From positions 1,488,001 to 1,552,000 of the forward strand of contig NC_018214.1 of the NCBI RefSeq assembly GCF_000219625.1: a stretch of DNA of 64,000 nt. Reading direction: 5' to 3'. The notes beneath the pieces were generated by a model. It was not told the DNA's origin. It made no database searches and worked only from the letters and a program-made list of their open reading frames with translations. This DNA comes from Zymoseptoria tritici IPO323 (taxonomy: Eukaryota > Ascomycota > Dothideomycetes > Mycosphaerellales > Mycosphaerellaceae). This document shows, piece after piece, positions 57,026 to 64,000 of the stretch. The translations under genes and the position numbers were made by a program. The first letter of the stretch is position 1; each line of letters starts with the position of its first letter.

Positions 57026-57846
57026 ATGGATAAGCTCAAGAACATGCTCGGCGGCCACAAGGACAAGGAGGCGACCTCGTCTTCTCACTCCCCGGCATCT
57101 GGAGGAGCTGATCCGAACAGCGCCCAGGTACGTCCAATGGGCAGACGGCCTGCATTGAGAATCTAACACATGTCGACTACCGCTGACCCTCGCTTCGAAC
57201 AGGGTGTCATCCTTCACACCACCCTCGGAGACATCACCATCTCCCTCTACGGAAAGGAGACTCCACGCACCTGCAAGAACTTTGCTACCTTGGCTTCCAC
57301 CGGCAAATACGACAATGTGATCTTCCACCGCATCATCAAGGGGTAAGGAAAGGGTCGCAACGCAAGCTTCTCATCTCCGCTGTGGCTGACGTTGTCTTCA
57401 GATTCATGATCCAGGGAGGTGACCCAACCGGTACCGGCCGCGGCGGTTCCTCCATCTACGGCGAGAAGTTCGAAGACGAGTTCGTCTCTGGCCTCAAGCA
57501 CACCGGAAAGGGAACGCTTTCCATGGCCAATGCCGGTCCCAACACCAACGGATCGCAGTTCTTCATCACTCTTGGCCCAACTCCGTAAGTACTTTGAAGA
57601 GCAAGGAATGGAACGTGCATGAGACAGTCTCTGCGATCGCTCCAGATCTTGAACCCGCATGTCACTGCTCTTTGTCTGAGCAGCAGCTGACCTTTACACC
57701 CTTTTAGTCACTTGGACGGCAAGCACACTGTGTTTGGCAAGGTCACCGAGGGCATGGACGTCGTCGATAAGCTCGGCGCCGTGGCTACCGATGGTGGCGA
57801 CCGCCCCAAGTCGGAGGTCAAGATCAACAGCGCCACTGTCATCTAG
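57026..57846 (+). CDS. PPIL1-like cyclophilin (peptidyl-prolyl isomerase), 187 aa
   Basis: Catalyses proline cis-trans isomerisation; PPIL1 relatives act with the spliceosome. Exons: 57026-57127, 57203-57342, 57402-57584, 57708-57846. The first 34 residues are a charged, Ser-rich extension. The domain starts [20 protein letters not shown] and has the catalytic Arg and Phe in [51 protein letters not shown] and [12 protein letters not shown]. The Trp that usually precedes LDGKH and contacts cyclosporin is His here, suggesting weaker cyclosporin binding (family knowledge applied by inference). There is no signal peptide. Confidence 0.92.
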
Positions 57847-58153
57847 ATGGTGTGAGACGCCGTGGAGCTCGGTGCCTGTGCGAACGATGCCACGAATGAG
57901 TTCGCGGTGCTTCAAGTCTTCACGAAAGACGATACGGAGAATGAAAAGTACATGACTTTTTACGGCCATTATGTTTTGACCCTGGAGGTGTCCATTAGTA
58001 TAGCTCCCATATCAACGAGAGCTTCATCTGCGGATGAAGTCTCATTCGAGCAGAATCGACATGCGGCAGGTCTCATTCTCTAGCCACTGACATGTATCCC
58101 GAGCACTGCGCCTCTGCTGTGCTTGACCTTTCCCAAAAACATCGACCAAGGTA
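57847..58153. other. convergent spacer
   Basis: 3' flanks of the cyclophilin and RpiB-like genes. Nothing else is seen. Confidence 0.4.
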
Positions 58154-58642
58154 TCACTTGCTCAACCCAAAATTCGTCCTCTCATGCTCCATGATCGCCT
58201 CCACCTTCTGCGCACTCGCCGAACTCGTATCAAACTTGTACCCAATCCACTCCTTCACCAGCCGTCTTGCCAATTCAATCCCAATGACTCTCTCGCCCAT
58301 ACACAACACCTGCGCATCATTGCTCAAGATCGCCCTCTCCACACTGAAGCTATCGTGTGCCGTCACCGCCCTGATTCCAGGTACTTTATTCGCACTGATA
58401 GCAACCCCCAACCCCGTACCACAAATTAAGAGACCGCGATCAGCTTTCCCTGCCGCAATGAGCTTCGCGGCATCAACGGCGGGGTGAGGGTAGGCGGTTT
58501 TATCGGAGGATTCGTTGACGCCGACGTCGATCACTTCGGCGACGCGTGGGTCGGCTTCGAGGTCGGCTTTGATTTTGTTCTTGTAGCCGCAGCCGGCTTC
58601 GTCGGCGCCCATGGCGATTACGAGGCCGGAGGTGGAGGCCAT
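58154..58642 (-). CDS. RpiB/LacAB-family sugar-phosphate isomerase, 162 aa
   Basis: Single exon; the start chosen is [12 protein letters not shown] at 58642, where homology begins. The RpiB fold is shown by [38 protein letters not shown] and the catalytic Cys loop [19 protein letters not shown], then [20 protein letters not shown] and [10 protein letters not shown]. The family interconverts aldose and ketose phosphates such as ribose 5-phosphate and ribulose 5-phosphate. Fungal members often act on tetrulose or other unusual sugar phosphates, so the substrate is not certain. Most eukaryotes use RpiA instead, so this is probably a catabolic enzyme. Confidence 0.9.
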   Translation of the reverse strand: MASTSGLVIAMGADEAGCGYKNKIKADLEADPRVAEVIDVGVNESSDKTAYPHPAVDAAKLIAAGKADRGLLICGTGLGVAISANKVPGIRAVTAHDSFSVERAILSNDAQVLCMGERVIGIELARRLVKEWIGYKFDTSSASAQKVEAIMEHERTNFGLSK

Positions 58643-59257
58643 TGTGAGGGCTTGAGTGGTGGCGTGGTTTGCGGTCTCGCAGCTATCGAGCGATGAATCG
58701 TTTCGAGCTGGATGTCGTGTGAAGAATTGGGAGCAGAGTGAATATGTTGGGAAGGTCATAAAATGGCCGGTGGCCGGCTAAAGCAAGAGAGACTGGCGGT
58801 CGATCTCCTAGAAGCTTTATGGATGGGAGATAGAAAGCCATTCTCGGGCTCTTCACATCTGAGAAACATGGGTTGAGTTCCGGCTGATTTCAACAGCCAT
58901 CCGTCATGTGGGGTGGTGGTTGTTCGGGAGAACGAATTGGGTAGCCCGCGAGCTCCGGCGGCTAAACGTTTTCGCGACAGGTGGGTCGAAGATAAAGACG
59001 ATTGATGTTCAAAGAGAGAATCGTCTGACATGACATGTGGTGTACCAACAGCAGCACAGCCAGGGACAAGGAATGCTGTCACTCCGAATGCTGAGCATGG
59101 TTGCCGAACCAATGGAGAAGCAGGTTCCGACCTTACTCGTCATCGCCTCTCGATGCCGAGACTATCGTTGAAAGATTGCTCTGCTATCTATCTGGCAATG
59201 CTGCGCTGTCTACACGCCGTGGTATCATAAACACAAAAGCCTTGTGCCGTTGTCAAA
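58643..59257. other. intergenic spacer
   Basis: The minus-strand ORF in this interval lacks features and is not supported. It holds the RpiB-like promoter and the 3' flank of the PWI gene. Confidence 0.35.
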
Positions 59258-60594
59258 TCATTCGTCCGTCTTTTCACCCACCTTGTTCGAGTTGTCTGCC
59301 CCACCGTTGGTTGATTTCTTCTTACTGAAGCTATCACGATCGGCATCCTGCTGTGAAGGCCTTCGCTCGCTGCCAGATGTGCTGTATGCCGAGCTGGGAC
59401 GACTAGGGACTTCGAGACGATGACTGTCGGATGCCCGATGATTCCTCGAGAATAGCTCGTTTGGCGAGCGTCGGCCTTGATCTCGCGAAGATCGATGCGG
59501 CGGGCTGCGATCTCCTGCGCGGCGGTCCCGGCGGTTGATTGATCGAGAGCGAGAGCGTCGACGGCGTGGAGGTGGCGAGCGCATGCTGTCGCTGCGGCGA
59601 GGTGAACTTTGGCGTCTCCTAGGTGATGGTGAGCGCGATCTACGACGTTTTGCGACACGGGAGTGCTTGTCTGGGGAATCCTTCTCGTTTTCGCTGCTCG
59701 AAGCTCGGGTCTTTCGCGGTGGTGGAGAGCGCGAGATGTCTGAGCTGGAGTTACGACGGCGGCGTCTTCTGGGCGGCGATCGATCGCGTGTTGGTGACCG
59801 CCCACCTGAGCTTGAGCGTTGCCGGCGTCTGGGACCGTTGTTGTAAGAATCTCGACCACTGTCGCGACCTCGCTGTGCTGGCTGGTAGCTGTCAAGCCGT
59901 CTCGGCGGTCCATCAAACCTTCTTGGAGGTGACCGCGACTGTCTCGACGGTGGCCGACGACCATAATCGCCGTCGTATCCACGATCACCTCGTCCACCAC
60001 GACCTCCTCTGCCGCCTCGGCCTCGAGAACTACGCTCGTCACGCTCTTCACGCTCACGATCCCGCAGATCAGCAAGCTCTCGCTCACGCTCGCGAGCTTT
60101 GTCTTCTGCTAGCTGTTGGAATGTCAGTATGATATTCCAGCGGCTCAGTATGGCAGTGTAATCCAAACGCACCCGCTCTTGCTTCAGCTCCTCTTTCTTT
60201 GCTTCGATGAGCTCTTTCGGAATGCCGTTCGGATCTTCCTGTGCGCTCAGACAGAGCTTCCATAGCGAGAGACAGAACGCTGCAGTGTCTTTGTCGAGGA
60301 AGCCAGCGATGTCGGTCTGTAGTTTCTTGATGTCGGGCTGTAGGTTGTCAACATAATTTGAGCTTGAAGCAATGATGGTCCGGAACCACGTACCGTCTTG
60401 TTCTCAAGCATCGTACAGATCATACCGATCACGATGTCATCCTCGTTGTCGAGTAGGCGGACGACCTCTTGCTTCACCCAATTCTGGATGAGCGGCAGGT
60501 TTACCTTGCTCATGTCAACTTTGATCTTGTACTCGGGCGGGAATGCTGGCGGCTTTGCGCGCGCCGCACCTGTCTTGAGGGCATGAGATGTCAT
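59258..60594 (-). CDS. PWI-domain, RS-rich splicing protein (SRRM1/SRm160-like), 406 aa
   Basis: Exons 60594-60394, 60337-60173 and 60112-59258, all in phase 0. The PWI domain covers residues about 25-122: KVNLPLIQNWVKQEVVRLLD, DIVIGMICTMLENKTPDIK, and FCLSLWKLCLSAQEDPNGIP followed by KELIEAKKEEL. This closely follows the human SRRM1 pattern, where PWI binds nucleic acid and the protein bridges splicing factors and 3'-end formation. From residue 125 a charged helix (ERLAEDKARERERELADL) leads to an RGG stretch (SRGRGGRGGRGGRGDRG). Long Arg-Ser/Pro repeats (SRSPPRR, RRRSRSPSPRRR) then run to the end. It is nuclear by composition. Confidence 0.93.
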
Positions 60595-60845
60595 CTTGAT
60601 GGTAGAGACCTAGGCTGCGCTCAGGCAGAGGCCGGGAGGCGAGAATGTGTGTCGGAAGGTAGGTTGAAGCAAGTCGGAAGTCCAAACCAGCAGGGAAGTT
60701 GTGACGGACGTGGACGGAGCTCAGTCCGGGGATTCGACATTCACCTCGCCTGGTCGGATGTACCATTCTGCTTTACTCTACAACCGTCACGAATTATCAG
60801 GAGACGATATTCCTAACCCGGTGTCACGACTCACGATCGCACGTA
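60595..60845. other. divergent promoter, PWI gene and small two-exon gene
   Basis: 251 bp between divergent starts. No other feature is seen. Confidence 0.45.
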
Positions 60846-61169
60846 ATGAAGGTCGCCGACTTCTTGTCCGATATGACATCGCTGCAAGTCTGCGTATGTT
60901 GATACACGTGTCCAACACCTCGCACCGACCGACTGACATTCGATCATCAGGATCCAAATGCAGCTCTTGCCCTCGTCTCGGCGAGACCAGCAAAGACAGA
61001 CGAAGTACCCGTTACGAACGGATCATCGGAAAGGAGCAACGTTGACCTCACACGGGCCAAGGATCTTCTGAGCTTGCACTCTTCCGTCAAGATGGCACAT
61101 CAGGATGGCACTGATCACGAGCTCAACGAGGCTCGGAGGGCCGTTGTGAAGGTCCTGTCAACACTGTAG
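60846..61169 (+). CDS. small two-exon protein, 88 aa, function unknown
   Basis: Found by splicing, since neither exon forms a long ORF alone. Exon 1 is 60846-60893 (MKVADFLSDMTSLQVC) and exon 2 is 60951-61169. The 57-nt intron has donor GTATGT, an ACTGAC branch point and acceptor CAG, in phase 0. The protein continues DPNAALALVSARP, then a polar linker, then a helical region with LTRAKDLLSLHSSVKMAHQD and ELNEARRAVVKVLSTL. The spaced hydrophobic residues suggest a short coiled coil, as in small subunits of larger complexes. No family is recognised. There is no signal or membrane segment. Confidence 0.65.
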
Positions 61170-61637
61170 CGCTCCGCTTTCGGTCCTTGGAATCTCGACA
61201 ACAGCCTCGCACCTTCCGGCATCGCGGAAATGCTCCCAAAACACTTAGGGTACCGGGAGTCTTCAAATCATGCTGGACGAGACAGTATCACGCAGATTAT
61301 GGCACTCTGTCTGGACGAATCAAGGACCATGCGTTCAAGTCGCGTCTCGGCGGTCCCAAGATCCGTGTCTCACAAGCGATGCGTGTGGAGCACGTTTGCA
61401 GACATTCTCAGCAGCAGTCCGACCGAGATCAGACAGAACTAGGCACTGCGAGGCGAACGGTAAAGTCCCGCTGCATGTGTGCGATCGCACCATGAGCTCA
61501 GACTCCGTCGCCTTCTATCGCAATGTATGGCAAGGGCAGTGCGCTCCAATGCTACACACGGGAATTGCATCAATTCAAGGAACCTCTGGACGTAGGCAGC
61601 CTTGCTTTCGACCTCATACGTTTCGGTCTGTCCATAT
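61170..61637. other. convergent spacer
   Basis: Between the small gene and the GST gene. Nothing is recognised. Confidence 0.4.
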
Positions 61638-62368
61638 CTACAACTTATAGCCCGTATTCTTCACGGCCTCCTGGTACGACGGCGTCGACTTGCACTGTTC
61701 CAACCACTTGTCGACATTCGGCCAGCTCTTTCCTTTCGTTCCGAGCTCCCGCACGAGCACAAAGTCCACCGAGAACTGCATCATGATATCCGCGGCCGTG
61801 AGCGAATCTCCGACGATGAACTTGCCACTACTCTTGCCAAGCTCGCTTTCGAGATAGTCCAAGTCCTTGCAGATGTTCACGCTTAAGCCTGCGACTGTTT
61901 TCTCGACATCACCATCCTTCTGGTTCCACTTCGCGTAGAGAACGGCAAGACCGTGAAGCATGAAGGTCGCTTCCGAGGCGTGCACCCATTGCAGCACTTT
62001 GTACCGTTTCGGGTCGCCGACAGCTGGGAGTAGGCGGTTTTGCTTGTCGTACTTGTCACAGAGATATCTATCAAGCTTGTGAGTCAATTGTGGAGTCCGG
62101 ACAGTAAGTCCAGTGACCGCGATATTGGCCATCTCATCAACACCTACTCGCAGATATTGCCGCTTTCATAGAATGTTTCCAATCCGTCCTCGAGCGTAGG
62201 AAATTTTCCTAGCCCTTTAGCTTTCTCCTTGAACTCGGGCGGAGCAGGACCAGTGCCATTGATGCGCTCCGCGAAGGTGAACTCGTACGGCACGTCGAGC
62301 TCGTGAAGTTGCCATGCCGCACGAATGCAGCGCGACGCCTGGAGGAAGTGAAGCTTTACGCCTGACAT
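61638..62368 (-). CDS. glutathione S-transferase, 216 aa
   Basis: Exon 1 is 62368-62148 and exon 2 is 62067-61638, joined GA|A (ICEYLCDKYD). The thioredoxin-like N-terminal domain (4-82) shows VKLHFLQASRCIRAAWQLHE, GKFPTLEDGLETFYESGNIC and the all-alpha C-terminal domain follows (residues 90-216: WVHASEATFMLHGLAVLYAK; GKFIVGDSLTAADIMMQFSV). The TLED..ESG segment is the usual glutathione gamma-Glu site; here FYESGNI replaces LxESxAI. It is similar in layout to fungal Gtt1-like enzymes, which conjugate glutathione to electrophiles or reduce peroxides. The catalytic Ser/Tyr near residue 10-12 is not certain (S12 or C14). Length is typical. Confidence 0.9.
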
Positions 62369-63120
62369 TTTTCGAAAAATCTGAGGTGGGAGCACAGGTC
62401 ATGCAAATGACCCAAAGGAAGACGCAAGCCTCAAGCCTGTACCTGTGCTACTGTCTTAGAGGCTAATCGCTTCTACTGATTCTCGACTTCCGTGTAGCAA
62501 GAATGACTGTTAGCTATTTGAGGCATGACGTGGAGCTGAGGTGGGGCGTGAAAGTTTGGGAGTCGAGACTCTTCAGAGCTTCCTCTCATCCGCGCCTCCA
62601 TAGAGTTTACGATCAGGTGGGCGCGTGGAGAGCTCACAGCTGTCATGCGAAGGACGCCATCATTGAAGGCGGAGGTGTGGTGGCTTCAAAAGCTGCCAGA
62701 GCTTGGAGAGTCCAAGCGGCAAGGAAGACTAGAGGAGACAGTGTTTGACAAGCTAGCCGATGTGCGGGCGAGACTCACGGGACAGGACGACAAGGGATCG
62801 AAGACAATGCATGCGTGTGTTGTCTTCACTCATATCCCATGTATGCAGGGCTTTCTGGGCGATGCATGGGTAGGGGAAGTAGCAGCCTTTCTTCGATGCG
62901 CGATACAAGCACGTTGTGGAAAGCGTCTCGAGGGCATCAATGAGTGATGCCGACAATACGGCAAACAATGTACAGCTGGTGCTGAACACATGATGATTCA
63001 CTCACTCAATCACAGCATGTGACATGTGATGCAGGGCAAAAGGTTTTGTTCGTGCAACATTAACTGGGTGGTATCATGCCATGATGTATCCCGCTCATAA
63101 GATTCTCTACCGCCTCTTGC
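62369..63120. other. intergenic region
   Basis: 750 bp upstream of the GST and downstream of the transporter. There are short ORFs only and no gene is supported. Confidence 0.35.
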
Positions 63121-64000
63121 TTAAGCCTGGTGCTCCCTGGCCCTTGCCTTGTCCGACGCGCCCTTGACGTAGCGGGAGAGATCGACGACCGAAAGCTGGA
63201 ACGGGAAGTCGAGCGAGGCGAGCAGGATAGCAAAGAAGATGTACCAGCCGAGCATGTCAACCACAAAGGTCGTCGCGCCCGCCGCGATGATGCAGGTCTT
63301 CGCAGTCGCAGCGTTCTTTGTGTTGGGAGACACGGGATCGAAGTCCTCAGCCAAGAGCCAGAAGGCGCCAGCCAGGAGGCCGAACGATGGGGTGAGGAAC
63401 AGGAAGATCAAGAAGAATACCAGGTTGGTGCGGAGGGCGAGGATCATGTAGAGAAAGCAGAGAACACCCATGAAGACCAGGAAGAATGCTGCAGATCATA
63501 TCAGAGGTAGCTCGGTCGCTTCGTGTTATTAATCAACTTACCAAAACTAGCGTTGAAGCCACGAGTCTCGAGACCATTTCCAGGGAAAGTATCAGCAGTG
63601 GGGTCACCGTAAGCACCGTACGCGTTGTAGAACGGCTGAAGAGTAGCAGCGTAGGCAAGCCAGAAAGCACCGAAGGTACCGAAGACGACGAAGGGGAACG
63701 TGTTGCCGAGGATGAACTGCAAAGAGAGTTAGCCGCCATGAGAGGGTCGACGTTGCTGGACCGAAATTACCTCTCCAAGAGAGCCCAGGATCATGAGGAG
63801 ACCGCCAAAGAAGAAGTACACTCCGGTCGAGGCAGCTCCGTTACCACCAGCGCCTCTCCAGCCCATCAAGTCGCAAGAGAGAGGAGTGAGCGAAAGCAAG
63901 AATCCGCCGAGCGCCCTATTCCTCGTCAGCACGGAGCTCGAATATATCAGATCAGGTGTCTCGTACAATGGAGTTGGGTTACCAAAGGTCTTGCGGAGAT
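63121..64000 (-). CDS. GPR1/FUN34/YaaH-family acetate transporter, 5' end beyond the window
   Basis: Six-helix plasma-membrane transporter of the acetate uptake family (AcpA, Ady2). Visible exons: 64000-63967 (partial, ...KTFGNPTPL), 63915-63771, 63716-63542 and 63488-63121; all joins keep frame. The family signature is NPTPLALGGF, built across the first visible intron, followed by LLSLTPLSCDLMGW. Helices continue through VYFFFGGLLMILGSLGEFIL, FGTFGAFWLAYAATL, MGVLCFLYMILALRTNLVFF, PSFGLLAGAFWLLAE and IAAGATTFVVDMLGWYIFFA. The tail is SRYVKGASDKARAREHQA. The N-terminal cytosolic region lies outside the window. The substrate could be acetate, another carboxylate or ammonium, as the family is broad. 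Confidence 0.92.

Noticed and set aside
1..64000. CRISPR arrays, operons and ribosome binding sites
   Set aside because: The window is eukaryotic; no direct-repeat/spacer pattern or bacterial gene organisation is present.

Overview
The window looks like nuclear DNA of a filamentous ascomycete (Pezizomycotina, most likely Dothideomycetes; this is inference). The evidence is about 30 protein genes on both strands, many with short introns of about 45-110 nt that carry GTRNGT donors, CTRAC-like branch points and YAG acceptors. The gene set is typically fungal: Leu1, Vma21, Kre9, a GH7 cellulase, a hybrid histidine kinase and an acetate permease. Exon joins below were worked out by hand, checking that reading phase is kept across every intron.

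Left part (0-10.5 kb): an orphan coiled-coil protein, the CCR4-NOT subunit NOT2, a CUE-domain ER protein, a gene-poor stretch with a GTAC-rich degenerate tandem repeat, the decayed remains of a DUF3435-type tyrosine recombinase (Crypton/Starship-captain-like), and an intron-containing tRNA-Arg(CCT). The tRNA intron is a near-perfect inverted copy of its own T-arm region.

Middle left (11-24.5 kb): a small orphan ORF, acyl-CoA-binding protein, a CorA-like membrane protein, a 1195-residue GAF hybrid histidine kinase, 3-isopropylmalate dehydratase with a Leu3-type palindrome upstream, and a divergent secreted leucine aminopeptidase.

Centre (25-45 kb): a secreted Cys-rich protein, a vacuolar CAX exchanger, two SAM methyltransferases, a Kre9/Knh1 cell-wall protein, a STEEP1-family protein, a DUF2406 protein, a 2.7 kb gene-poor gap, a GH7 cellobiohydrolase, Vma21, and a Fun30/SMARCAD1 chromatin remodeller divergent from Vma21.

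Right part (45-64 kb): four tandem paralogues of an uncharacterised PRELRDLIY-motif family with one conserved phase-1 intron, soluble fumarate reductase fused to cytochrome b5, a secreted DUF3494 ice-binding-type protein with repeats, a PPIL1-like cyclophilin, an RpiB-type isomerase, an SRRM1/PWI splicing protein divergent from a short two-exon gene, a glutathione S-transferase, and a GPR1/FUN34/YaaH transporter cut by the window edge.

No secondary-metabolite or other pathway cluster is evident. The order is mostly housekeeping, with three accessory islands: the recombinase relic and tRNA, the four-paralogue array, and the ice-binding gene.
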